Of a DNA stretch of 64,000 nucleotides, positions 7,687 to 16,778 are shown piece after piece (the stretch's first letter is position 1; each line of letters begins with the position of its first letter). This DNA comes from CAYMYN01 sp964394665 (GTDB lineage: Bacteria > Planctomycetota > UBA1135 > GCA-002686595). The notes under the pieces were generated by a model, which ran no database searches, was not told the DNA's origin, and saw nothing but the letters and a program-made list of their open reading frames with translations. The stretch lies in assembly GCA_964394665.1 (NCBI GenBank), contig CAYMYN010000018.1, forward strand, positions 34,633 to 98,632, in the 5' to 3' direction. The translations under genes and the position numbers were made by a program.

Positions 7687-10600
7687 ATGCGCAGTCTCTT
7701 CCTCGTCGGGTTCCCGCGCTGCGGCGCGGGGGTCCTGGCCCGTGGGCTGCGGCCCGCCGGATACGACCTGGGCCCGGAGCGCGCGCCGTGGGGGCCGGGC
7801 GCCGCGGCGGACGCCGTCGCGCCCACGGCCCTCGTGGCGCTGAACGAGGCCATCCTGGCCCGCGCCGGTGCGCCCGTCGCCCTGCGCCGCGGTTGGCGCT
7901 GGTGCGCGGGCCTCGAGCGGGACGCCCGCCCCGTCGCCGCCCCGGCCGAGCGCCAGGCCCTGGCCCAGCTCCTCTCCCGCGAGCCCTTCTGCCTGTGGGA
8001 CGCGCGCCTCGCCTGGACCCTGCCCGAGCTGCGCCCCTTGGCGCGCGGAGCCGGCGCGGTGTGTCTCTTCCGCGATCCCCGCGAACAGGTCGCGGCCCTG
8101 CTCGAGGCCGGCCGCAGCGATCCGCTGCTGCGCGCGGCGGGGCTCGACGAGCGCACGTTGCTCGCGGAGTGGACGCGCACCTACCGACGCGTGCTCGAGC
8201 ACCTGGCCCGCGAGGGCGAGTGGCTCTTCCTGCACCGCGACCAACTGCTGCGCACCTGCGGCCAGAGCCGCCTGGCGAGCTTCGCGGGCGCGACCTTCGA
8301 TCCGCGGGCCTTGCAGACCGAGCTGCTGCGCGCCGCGCCCGAGGGTGCTCCCGGGGGCGAAGCGGGCGCGCTGTACGCCGAGCTGTGCGCGCGGGCCGGC
8401 TTCGAGCTTCCGAGCGCTCAGGCTTCGGGCGCCATGCGGCGCGAGAGCCCCGAGGTCGTCGCCGTCGTGCCGATCCGCGAAGGGGAGCAGGAGCGCGCGC
8501 GCCGGACCCTCGACTCCTTGCTCGCCCAGCGTTCGGTTGCCTGCGAGGTGCTCGCGATCGACCAAACCCTGGCGGGGGACTTCGCGCACGGGGCGACGCG
8601 CGTGGTGCGCGAACGTTCGCCGGCCCGCGGCCGGGCCTACGCCGCGGCCCTGGCCGCCAGCGACGCAGCCTGGGTCGCCTGGGCCGAGCCGGGCACGTGG
8701 TCGAGCCCGGGGCGCCTCGCCCGTTGCCTGCGCGCCGTGCGCGGCCGGGAGGACGTGGATCTTGTCACCTGCGACCTGCGCGTCGGCGGCGGGGCGGACT
8801 CGGCGCCGCGCCGCGTCGCCGTGGAGGGCCACCTGCCGCCCGGGGGCTGGTGCTCGGGCGTGATGGTGCGGCGCGCGGCCCTGGTCGGGATCGACCCGCG
8901 GGCCTTCGTGCCGGCCGAGCTCGAGCTGCTGCGCGCCCTGCGCGGGCGCGGTCGGACGCACCACGTCGCCGAGGCCCTGGTGACCCTCGAGGCCGGGCTC
9001 CAGGCGGAGCTCGACGAACGCACGCGGGTGGACGGCGCCCTGCTCGAGCTCGCCGCGCGCGAGCCGCTCGCCAGCCCCGAGCTCAGTGTGTTGCTCGCCT
9101 GCCACGACCGCCAGGACGTGATCGTGCGCTGCCTGGAGGGCTTCGCGCGCCAGCTCGTGCCGCCCGGCACGCTCGAGATCGTGGTCGTCGACGACGGGTC
9201 GCGGGACGCCTCTCCGGAGCTCGTCGAGGCGCTCGAGTTGGCCGTGCCGCTGAAACTCGTGCGCCAGAGCAACGCCGGCGCGGCGGCGGCGCGCAACAAC
9301 GGCCTCGCGCACCTGCGCGGCCGCTACGCGCTGCTCGTCAACGACGACACCGTGCCGTTCCCGGACACGGTGGCCGCGCACCTCCTGGCCCTGCGCGAGC
9401 TGGACGACCCGCGCGCCTGCGTGCTCGGCACGTTCGAACAACCCCAGGCGGAGCTCGACAACGCCCTCGTGCGCATGCTCGAGCGCACCACCTACGTCTT
9501 CGGCTACCCCGATCACAAGCCGGGGGCGGTCGTGGGGGGCGCCCACTTCTACACCTGCAACGTCAGCCTCCCGACGGCGGCCCTGCGCGAGCTGGGCGGG
9601 TTCGACACGAGCTTCCCCTGCTACGCCGAGGACACCGAGTTCGGCCTGCGCCTCGAGCGCGCCGGCTACCGCGTGCACTACCGGCCCGAGGCGCGCGCCC
9701 ACCACCACCACGTGCCGCGCTTCGAAGGCCTGCGCTGGCGCCAACAGGCGGTGGCGAAGGCCCACGCGCGGCTCTTCGCCAAGCACCCGCGCCAGACCTT
9801 CGGCTCCCTGGCGGGCCTCTCGCGCGCGGCGGTCGCCCGCGTCGAGCGCCAGGTCGGGCCTTTCATCGGCGAGATCGAAGCCGCGGCCCGCACCCTGGCG
9901 CAGGTCGACCTCGTGGCCCTCGAGCGCGTCGGCGGAGCGTTCGCGGGCACCGCGCGCGGCATCGAGCACAGCCTCGAGACGATCTTCGCGCGCCTCAACG
10001 ACTACTGGTGGCGGGTGGGCAGCGACCGGGGCCTGGCCGAGCTGGGCGTCTCGGGTTTCCCCGAGTTGGTCGCGCGCCGGCCGCTCGAGCTCCAGCCGGA
10101 CCTCGGCGGCCAGGCGTTGTTGCGCGCCGACGCGGGCGGCGAGTGGATCGCCACCCTGGACGCCTGGCTCGAGGACACGCCCTCCGACGCGCGTCCGAGC
10201 CTGCTCGTCGCCGTGCAGGGCGCGGACGCAGGTGAGCTGGGCCGCGTCGCGCGCACCCTGGCCCTGCGCGTGCTGCGCGAGGATCGCCGCGGTGCGGGCC
10301 TGTCAGCGGCGTTCACCCTGGCCCCCGACGACGGCGTGTTCGCGCGCCTGTTCGGCGCGGCCAAGGTCTGGCTCGCCAACCCCTCCGACGGGGACGGGCT
10401 GGATCCGGCCGCGGGAGCGCTGGGGCTCGCGACCTGGACGCGGGACGCGCGGCTCGTTGCGCCGTCTTCCTTCGGACCGCGCCTGGGTGCGTTCGTGGCC
10501 GCGCAGGACGAGCCGGCCTTCGGCGAGCTGTTCGAGTGCTGCGCCCCGCTCCAGGGTCGGGTCGGCGCGGCCCTCGTGCTCCTGCACCCCACGGACGGTG

Positions 10601-10878
10601 CGGCCCGCGCGGCTCTGGTGGCGAACGTGCTGCGCGCGGCCCTGGCCGGCGCCGAAGGGGCGCCCGAGGTCCTCACCGCCCCCTGCGACGGGGACGGCGC
10701 CGCGCGGACTCTGGCCTCGCTCGACGCGCTGCTCGAGCCGGGCGCCGCGTCGCCCCCCGATCCGTCGCGTCCGCCCAGCCTGCGCGAGCGCGCCGAGCTC
10801 GCGACCTGGCTCGCCGAGCTCGACGCCCTCGCCGAGCGCCTGCCCTTCGTCCTCGTCCGGGAGCCCCAACATGCGTGA
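7687..10878 (+). CDS. Sulfotransferase-like / GT2 glycosyltransferase fusion protein A
   Basis: This 1063-residue protein has four parts. Residues 1-250 resemble a PAPS-dependent sulfotransferase: the N-terminal P-loop GFPRCGAGVLA (8-18) is degenerate, but the second phosphate-binding element VCLFRDPREQ is present. Residues 255-430 look like a GT2 fold that has lost its DxD motif (WAEPGTW at that place). Residues 465-680 are an intact GT2 domain with VVDDGS (499-504), VNDDT (551-555) and the acceptor-side acid pair in YAEDTEFGL (E648, D649). A helical linker and a Rossmann-like C-terminus (about 800-1063) follow. It overlaps protein B by 8 nt and shares its domain order, so the pair looks like a tandem duplication. 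A likely role is surface glycan assembly coupled to sulfation; this is inferred. Confidence 0.85.
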   Translation: MRSLFLVGFPRCGAGVLARGLRPAGYDLGPERAPWGPGAAADAVAPTALVALNEAILARAGAPVALRRGWRWCAGLERDARPVAAPAERQALAQLLSREPFCLWDARLAWTLPELRPLARGAGAVCLFRDPREQVAALLEAGRSDPLLRAAGLDERTLLAEWTRTYRRVLEHLAREGEWLFLHRDQLLRTCGQSRLASFAGATFDPRALQTELLRAAPEGAPGGEAGALYAELCARAGFELPSAQASGAMRRESPEVVAVVPIREGEQERARRTLDSLLAQRSVACEVLAIDQTLAGDFAHGATRVVRERSPARGRAYAAALAASDAAWVAWAEPGTWSSPGRLARCLRAVRGREDVDLVTCDLRVGGGADSAPRRVAVEGHLPPGGWCSGVMVRRAALVGIDPRAFVPAELELLRALRGRGRTHHVAEALVTLEAGLQAELDERTRVDGALLELAAREPLASPELSVLLACHDRQDVIVRCLEGFARQLVPPGTLEIVVVDDGSRDASPELVEALELAVPLKLVRQSNAGAAAARNNGLAHLRGRYALLVNDDTVPFPDTVAAHLLALRELDDPRACVLGTFEQPQAELDNALVRMLERTTYVFGYPDHKPGAVVGGAHFYTCNVSLPTAALRELGGFDTSFPCYAEDTEFGLRLERAGYRVHYRPEARAHHHHVPRFEGLRWRQQAVAKAHARLFAKHPRQTFGSLAGLSRAAVARVERQVGPFIGEIEAAARTLAQVDLVALERVGGAFAGTARGIEHSLETIFARLNDYWWRVGSDRGLAELGVSGFPELVARRPLELQPDLGGQALLRADAGGEWIATLDAWLEDTPSDARPSLLVAVQGADAGELGRVARTLALRVLREDRRGAGLSAAFTLAPDDGVFARLFGAAKVWLANPSDGDGLDPAAGALGLATWTRDARLVAPSSFGPRLGAFVAAQDEPAFGELFECCAPLQGRVGAALVLLHPTDGAARAALVANVLRAALAGAEGAPEVLTAPCDGDGAARTLASLDALLEPGAASPPDPSRPPSLRERAELATWLAELDALAERLPFVLVREPQHA

Positions 10879-13800
10879 TTGCCTCGTCCTCGGCTCCGGC
10901 CGCAGTGGAACCAGCATGGTCGCCGGTGCGCTCGCGCGGGCCGGCTACTTCATGGGCGCGGAGCTCTTCCGCCCGCGGATCTCGAACCCCAAGGGTTTCT
11001 TCGAGGACTCGGAGGTCAACGGGCTCAACGAGGCCCTGCTCGCCGGCGCCCTAGGGCCCAAGAGCCGCTTCGGCGAAGGACAACGGTGGTTGGCCCGGCC
11101 CGATCGGGACCATCCGTTCGCCTTCGAGGGCCAGCTCGCGGAGCGCGCGCGCGCGCTCCTCGCGCGGCGGCCCTTCTGCTTCAAGGACCCGCGCCTGTGC
11201 TTCACCCTGCCGGCCTGGCGCGCGCTGGCGCCCGATGCGCGCCTCGTGTGCGTCTTCCGCGACCCGGCCCTGACCGCCGCCAGCCTGCTCGAGGAGCTGC
11301 GCCGCGCTCCCTATCTCGCGGGCCTGGAGTTCGGGGTGGAGGACGCCTTCGAGCTCTGGCGCGCCCAATACGAGTCCGTGCTCGCACAACGCGCGACCGG
11401 CGGCGAGTGGCTCTTCCTGCACTACGACCAGATGCTCGACGCCGAGGGGCCCGAGCGCCTGGGCGCGTTCCTGGGCGCGACGGTCGACCGCGAGTTCGCG
11501 GACGCGCATCTGCGGCGCGCAGTCTCGGCCCTCGAAGCCCCGCCCGCCCTGCGCGAGCTCCACGGGCAACTGTGCGACCTGGCCGAACACCGACCCGCGC
11601 CAAGCGCGCGCACCGGGAACTCCGCGTCGAGCGCCACCCCTCGGGTCAGCGTCGCGGCCCGGGTCGGCGACGCCGATCGGACGCGCGTGCCGGAGCTGCT
11701 CGAGGACGTGCGCGGCCAGCGCGGGATCGAAGCCGAGCTGATCCTGGTCGACGTGACGGCCGCGGGCGATCTCGAGTGCGCGGATGCGCGCATCGTGCGC
11801 GTTCCGCCCGAATGCCGCGGCCGCGGGTGGCAAGCCGCCGCCGAGCTCGCCCAGGGCGAGTTCCTGGCCCTCGCCGTGCCCGGTTGCCGCTGGCTCCCGG
11901 CGCACCTCGCGCGGGCCCTCGACGCCCTCGAGGCCGCGCCCCAGGCCGAGCTGAGCGTCACCGACCTCTACCTCGTGGACGAACACGGCCAGTTCGTGGG
12001 TCGCTCGAGCCCCGCCGCCATGGGCGCTGCGCCCGGGCCGTTCTTCGAGGCCGGCCTGGTGCTGCGGCGCACGGCGGCGGCCAAGTTCGATCGGCGCGCC
12101 TTCGTGCCCGCCGAACGCGCGCTGCACGCCCGACTCCTCGAGGAGGGGCGCGTCGTTTCCGTGATCGAGCCAGGCCTGACCGTCGAGCGCGCGCGCCACG
12201 ACGGGGCCTTCGAACGTTCGCGCGAGGACGCCGCCCTGGTCGCCCTGCAGCGCCGGCCCGCGCCGGAGCGCCCCGAACTCTCGGTCTCGATCTGCACCTT
12301 CCGCCGCCACGCGGTGCTCGTCGAGTGCATCGAGGCCTTCGCGCGCCAGCTCGTCGTGCCCGGCACCTTCGAGCTGGTGGTCGTCGACGACGGCTCGGAC
12401 GACGGCACCGCCGCCTGGCTCGACGGGCTCGAGCTGGCCGTCCCGCTGCGCGTCGTGCACCAACCCAACGCGGGCCTCGCGGCCGCGCGCAACGCGGGCC
12501 TCGAGCTCGCCCGCGGACGCAGCGTGCTCTTCGTCAACGACGACACCCTGCCCTTCCCCGACTGCGTCGAGCGACACCTCGTCGCCCACGCGACGCACCC
12601 TGGGCAGGCGCTGGCGGTGCTCGGCAGCTTCGAACAACCGCCGGCGGAGCTCGGGAACGCGCTGATGCGCCACCTCGAGCGCTCGAGCCTGGTCTTCGCC
12701 TACGACGGGCTGACCCCCGGCGAGCTCTACGCGGGCCAGTACTTCTGGACCTGCAACGTGAGCGTGGACCTCGAGCTCGTGCGCCGCGTCGGCGGCTTCG
12801 ACCCCTCGTTCCGCCACTACGGCTGCGAGGACACCGACCTCGGCCTGCGTCTCGAGGACCTCGGCGTGCGCGTGCTGTACGAGCCGCGGGCCCGCGCGCT
12901 GCACCGCCACCGCATGGACTTCGACTACCTGCGCTGCCGCCAGCGCCAGGTGGCGCGGGCCTACGTGCGGCTGGCGAGGAAACACCCGGACGTGCTGCGG
13001 CGCTGGGGCAACGATCGCCTGGAGGGAGCCTGGCTCGCCGAACGACTCGAGCCCCTCGAGGGATCGCTGCGCGAGCTCGAGGACGCCGCGCGGGTGCTCT
13101 CGCGCATCGACCTCGCCGCCCTCGAGAACCTCGGTGAACCCCACGCGGCCCTGGCCAAGGAGGTCTCGGAACGGCTGGCCGAGTTGCTCGCGCGCCTCGA
13201 CACCGTCTGGTGGTGGCGCGGGTATCTCGACGGCATGGCCGAACACGGCCTGGCGGGCTTCGGAGAGCTGGCCGCGGCCAGCGGATCCCATCCGTTCCCC
13301 GCGGACACCGAGGCCGCCCGCGCGCCGCGCCTCCTGGCCTTCCCGCGTTGGGACGACGACGCGTCGCTCGCGCGCCTGATGGAGCTCGCCGCCCCCGCGG
13401 CGGGCTTCGCCACGCTCGTCCTGCGCTTCGATCCCGAGCGCGATGGGGAGCGAGAAGGGGCCCTCGGGCGCTTGAGCCGCGCGTACGAGGAACGGCTCGC
13501 GCCGGGCACGACGCTCGACGTGTTGCTCGAGGAAGCGAACCTCGACCGCACGGCCGCGCGGCGCCTGGGCCGCGGCGTCGAGGGGCTGCTCGTCGTCGGC
13601 GGCGAGGACGCGCAAGCGCTGTCGCTGGTCGCCGCCGAGCGCCTCGCCGATCCCGCGGCGGTGGCGGCCTGGCGTCGGCGCTTCGAGGCCCCGCGCGATC
13701 TCCCGCCGCACCCGGATGGGCGCTACGCCGAGCTCCCCGAGCTCTCGATCGTGGTGCCGACCCGCGACCGGCCGGCGGAGCTCGCCCAGCTCCTCGAGCG

Positions 13801-14746
13801 CCTCGGCGCCCAGGACCTCGAGCCCGCGCGCTTCGAGGTGCTCGTGGTCGACGACGGCTCGCGCGAACCGCTCGCGCGCCAACTCGCGGGCCGCACCTAT
13901 CCCTTCGAGCTGATTCTGCTGCACCAAGCGCCCGCGGGGCCCGGGGCGGCGCGCAATCTGGCCCTCGGGCGGGCGCGGGGCGAGATCGTGCTCTTCCTGA
14001 ACGACGATGCGGTGCCCGCGACGGACCTCGCGCGGCGCCACCTCGAGGCGCAGCGGCGCTCGAGCGGAACCCTGGCCGTGCTGGGCACCTTCCAACTGCT
14101 CTCGCGCCACGTCGCCGACAGCCTGGCTTGGCACGTCGAGACGAGCACGGCCCTCTTCGCCCAGCCGCGCATGCAGGCCGGCGTGCTCTACGAGGGCTCG
14201 GCCTTCTGCACCGGCAACCTCTCGGTGCCGCGCGCCGCGTTGAGGGCCGCGGGCGGCTTCGACGAAGCTCTGCCCTTCGCGGGCGGGGAAGACACGGAGC
14301 TCGGGCTGCGGCTGATGCGCGGCCAGGGCCTGCGCGTGCTCTACGATCCGCGCATCCGCTGCGGCCACGATCACGCCCTGGACCTCGCGAGCCTGCTGCG
14401 TCGCCACCAGGTGCTCGGCTGGGTCGCCCATCGCATCCAGGAGCGCCACACAGGCGCCGCCCTGGTCCCCGGTTGGCCCCTCGCGGCGCCCGACTGGGCC
14501 GAGCTCGAGGCCGAGGATCGCGAGGGCCAGGTGGCCTTCGACCTGCTGCGCGAGCGGGTGGATTCCCTCCTGCGCGCCGAACGCCGCGCAGGCCGCGGCC
14601 CGCAGCAACGCGCGGCCCTGAGCGAGGCCTTCGAGAGCCTCCAGGACCACGCCTTCCGCCGCGGCCTGCTGCGCGCCCACGCCGGCCTCCCCGCCCTCGA
14701 GGACGCACCCCTGCCCGTCCCCCTCGCCGGCATCGCATTGCCCTGA
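10871..14746 (+). CDS. Sulfotransferase / multi-GT2 glycosyltransferase fusion protein B
   Basis: The ATG at 10871 lies inside the end of gene A, and the product has 1291 residues. The N-terminal sulfotransferase domain (1-240) has a good 5'-phosphosulfate loop GSGRSGTS (8-15), and VCVFRDP for the 3'-phosphate site. A degenerate GT2 fold (about 256-420, LAVPGCRW where DxD is expected) precedes an intact GT2 domain (about 469-680) with VVDDGSDDGT, VNDDTLPF and YGCEDTDLGL. After a linker like that of protein A comes a second intact GT2 domain (about 956-1180) with VVDDGSREP, LNDDAVPA and GGEDTELGL. With three GT-A folds and one sulfotransferase on a chain without transmembrane segments, it is probably a cytoplasmic enzyme building a sulfated oligosaccharide. 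Acceptor and sugars are unknown. Confidence 0.87.
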   Translation: MRDCLVLGSGRSGTSMVAGALARAGYFMGAELFRPRISNPKGFFEDSEVNGLNEALLAGALGPKSRFGEGQRWLARPDRDHPFAFEGQLAERARALLARRPFCFKDPRLCFTLPAWRALAPDARLVCVFRDPALTAASLLEELRRAPYLAGLEFGVEDAFELWRAQYESVLAQRATGGEWLFLHYDQMLDAEGPERLGAFLGATVDREFADAHLRRAVSALEAPPALRELHGQLCDLAEHRPAPSARTGNSASSATPRVSVAARVGDADRTRVPELLEDVRGQRGIEAELILVDVTAAGDLECADARIVRVPPECRGRGWQAAAELAQGEFLALAVPGCRWLPAHLARALDALEAAPQAELSVTDLYLVDEHGQFVGRSSPAAMGAAPGPFFEAGLVLRRTAAAKFDRRAFVPAERALHARLLEEGRVVSVIEPGLTVERARHDGAFERSREDAALVALQRRPAPERPELSVSICTFRRHAVLVECIEAFARQLVVPGTFELVVVDDGSDDGTAAWLDGLELAVPLRVVHQPNAGLAAARNAGLELARGRSVLFVNDDTLPFPDCVERHLVAHATHPGQALAVLGSFEQPPAELGNALMRHLERSSLVFAYDGLTPGELYAGQYFWTCNVSVDLELVRRVGGFDPSFRHYGCEDTDLGLRLEDLGVRVLYEPRARALHRHRMDFDYLRCRQRQVARAYVRLARKHPDVLRRWGNDRLEGAWLAERLEPLEGSLRELEDAARVLSRIDLAALENLGEPHAALAKEVSERLAELLARLDTVWWWRGYLDGMAEHGLAGFGELAAASGSHPFPADTEAARAPRLLAFPRWDDDASLARLMELAAPAAGFATLVLRFDPERDGEREGALGRLSRAYEERLAPGTTLDVLLEEANLDRTAARRLGRGVEGLLVVGGEDAQALSLVAAERLADPAAVAAWRRRFEAPRDLPPHPDGRYAELPELSIVVPTRDRPAELAQLLERLGAQDLEPARFEVLVVDDGSREPLARQLAGRTYPFELILLHQAPAGPGAARNLALGRARGEIVLFLNDDAVPATDLARRHLEAQRRSSGTLAVLGTFQLLSRHVADSLAWHVETSTALFAQPRMQAGVLYEGSAFCTGNLSVPRAALRAAGGFDEALPFAGGEDTELGLRLMRGQGLRVLYDPRIRCGHDHALDLASLLRRHQVLGWVAHRIQERHTGAALVPGWPLAAPDWAELEAEDREGQVAFDLLRERVDSLLRAERRAGRGPQQRAALSEAFESLQDHAFRRGLLRAHAGLPALEDAPLPVPLAGIALP

Positions 14747-14905
14747 CCCCGTGGCCCTTCGCCGGCTCCGCGCCGCGGCGGGCGGTGGCAGTGCAGCCCG
14801 CGCGAGGCGCGGCCGATCGTTGCAGCCATGCTTGTTCGGCTCGCGTCGGCCTGGTTCCATGGCGGCTGTCTTCCACGGATCGACGGATCCGGCGCAAGCG
14901 CAGCC
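14747..14905. other. 159-nt intergenic region
   Basis: No gene, clear promoter or terminator is recognisable. An in-frame ATG at 14828 could give the next protein 26 extra residues. Confidence 0.4.
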
Positions 14906-16642
14906 ATGACGATTGCAGGCCGGCGGATCGGGACTGGGATCCTCTTGCTGATCGTGGGGGTCAGCTCGTTCCTGGCGCTCTGGCTCGCGGGCACGTTCGG
15001 GGCGAGTGTCGGAACTGGGTCGATCGATGCGCAACCGCGGGCCGGGGCCACTTGGGAGGGGGCCCGGGAGATCGAGTCGGGGCGTACGCCTGGGAACGTG
15101 GACTCCGTGCCGCTGGCTCACTTCCGGGGCGCGCAGGAAACCGACGACCCGCGGACCGACGGGCTCCGCGTGCGTGTGCGCGGGTCCGACGGGGAACTCC
15201 TCCCTGGGGCGATCGTGCAGGTCTTTCCCCGCCGGGACTCGGGTGAGACGGCGCCGACGATCGTGACCGATTCCGCGGGCGAGTGCCGCGTCCCGCGCGC
15301 GGACTTGGGACGGATCGTCGTCTCCGCGCCGCTCCACGCGACCGCTTCGCTCGCCCCGCCGCCCGAGTCCGTTTCGCTGCTCGAAGTCGCGCTCGGGCCG
15401 GGCGAGGTCCTGGTCGGCGTGACGCGGGACGCGCGCACCGCACAGCCCGTGCGGGCGCGGATCGTGGCCTGGCCGACCGGGCAGGTTCCTCCACCGCCGA
15501 ACCTGGTGGGGCGGGGGATGCGGGGGGACAGGAACGTGGCCTACGTCGAGTCGAACGAGGACGGGGCCTTTCGAATCGAGGGCCTGCACCCGGGGATGCT
15601 CTACTCCGTCATGGCCGCGACGCCCGCGACCGGGGAGCGCTCCGTGCTCGTGCTTCCGAAGCCGATCGCGCATCGATCTCCCGGACCCGAAGCCTTGGAT
15701 CTCTGGCTCGTTCCTCTGTTCGGACTGGAGGTGCGCATCAGGGAGGAGTCGGGGGTGGGTCTCGCGACGGGCGCCAAGCTCCAGGCCCAGGCCATCTTGC
15801 CGATACAACCCCACGCGATCGCCGGGGGGCAGTACGTGTTTCAACCGTCTTTCGCCCTCGAACTCGCGGGGCTTCCCGACGCTCCGCGTTATGGCGACAG
15901 CGGGCGCGACGTCTACCTCTTCACGACCCTCGAGGACCGGACCGCGATCGGCCCACTCCCCTGGAAGTCCAAGCACACGGGCTGCAACTCCTTGGAGGCG
16001 GAGTTCTGGGCCCCGCCGGTCACGGATCGCCTGCACGTCGAGGAATTGGACCTGGTCTGCCCCGGCCCGTTGGGATCCCTGAGGATCGACGTGCAGCCCT
16101 CTCCGGGGCTGGACTCCCACGGTCAGGACTCCCAAACGCCCGATGGGACGCTCCCATTCTCCGGGACGCTGTATCTCGAGGGACAGGCCGGCCGTTACGT
16201 GTTCGACGTCTCGTCGCTACCGCTCCATGTCCAGGGAGTCCCCTACGGGACGTACAAAATCTGGTACGGCTCACGGGCGAGCCCGCTTCTGATTCCGAGC
16301 CCCGGGCAGCCCGACGAGTTCGTCCTGATCGGACCTGACGAGGCACGTTGGGAACTCGACCTGTCTGCAACGGCCCGCCTACGAATCGAGATCGTCCGAC
16401 CCGATGGCAGCCTGTACGCGGGCCGCATCTCCCTCACGGTCTTCGAGGGCGAATCGATCGGTCCGGGCTGGGAAGGCCACATGGGCTACCACTTCTTGGA
16501 TGGTCCCCCGCATGAGCTGTGGCCCCTGCGGCCCACCCCGCTCTCCCTGCTCCTCAAGTCTCCGCTCCCGGCCGAAGCGGGCTTCACTACCGTGCACGTT
16601 GAGCCCGCGCAGGTGGGCCGCGTGCGCATCCAGTTGAAGTGA
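14906..16642 (+). CDS. Membrane-anchored protein with carboxypeptidase-regulatory-like (CarboxypepD_reg) segments
   Basis: I place the start at 14906, giving 578 residues, because the hydrophobic helix TGILLLIVGVSSFLALWLAG then sits at the N-terminus; 14828 is an in-frame alternative. The rest is predicted extracytoplasmic. Beta-sandwich segments typical of carboxypeptidase regulatory-like domains are visible: LRVRVRGSDGELLPGA near residue 77, GLEVRIREESGVGLATGA near 270, and RLRIEIVRPDGSLYAGR near 490. Aromatic and charged loops separate them. No catalytic motif is seen. Its base composition looks less extreme than its neighbours', with many A/T third positions, so recent acquisition or relaxed selection is possible. 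It lies alone between the glycosyltransferase pair and the convergent glyS gene. Function is unknown; adhesion or surface structure is a guess. Confidence 0.7.
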   Translation: MTIAGRRIGTGILLLIVGVSSFLALWLAGTFGASVGTGSIDAQPRAGATWEGAREIESGRTPGNVDSVPLAHFRGAQETDDPRTDGLRVRVRGSDGELLPGAIVQVFPRRDSGETAPTIVTDSAGECRVPRADLGRIVVSAPLHATASLAPPPESVSLLEVALGPGEVLVGVTRDARTAQPVRARIVAWPTGQVPPPPNLVGRGMRGDRNVAYVESNEDGAFRIEGLHPGMLYSVMAATPATGERSVLVLPKPIAHRSPGPEALDLWLVPLFGLEVRIREESGVGLATGAKLQAQAILPIQPHAIAGGQYVFQPSFALELAGLPDAPRYGDSGRDVYLFTTLEDRTAIGPLPWKSKHTGCNSLEAEFWAPPVTDRLHVEELDLVCPGPLGSLRIDVQPSPGLDSHGQDSQTPDGTLPFSGTLYLEGQAGRYVFDVSSLPLHVQGVPYGTYKIWYGSRASPLLIPSPGQPDEFVLIGPDEARWELDLSATARLRIEIVRPDGSLYAGRISLTVFEGESIGPGWEGHMGYHFLDGPPHELWPLRPTPLSLLLKSPLPAEAGFTTVHVEPAQVGRVRIQLK

Positions 16643-16778
16643 GCGCGCGGCCGCCCACCGCGAATCCGTCCCCCCGGGCTCAGCGCTTTGGAGCCTCGGA
16701 GGTCGAGGACGACCGCAGAGCCCCGGAGGACGCAGACAACAGAGGGGTCAGAGGTGGAGAGGGCGGAAGGGGGCAGCG
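16643..16778. other. Convergent intergenic region without a strong hairpin
   Basis: The 136 nt between two converging stop codons hold only a weak 5-bp stem (CCTCG/CGAGG near 16695-16709). Other convergent junctions in this window carry long hairpins. Confidence 0.4.

Noticed and set aside
11051..16135. Minus-strand open frame of about 1694 codons across the glycosyltransferase genes
   Set aside because: It is antisense to two well-supported genes and part of a third. Long antisense frames arise from GC-biased third positions, and its translation shows no coherent domain.
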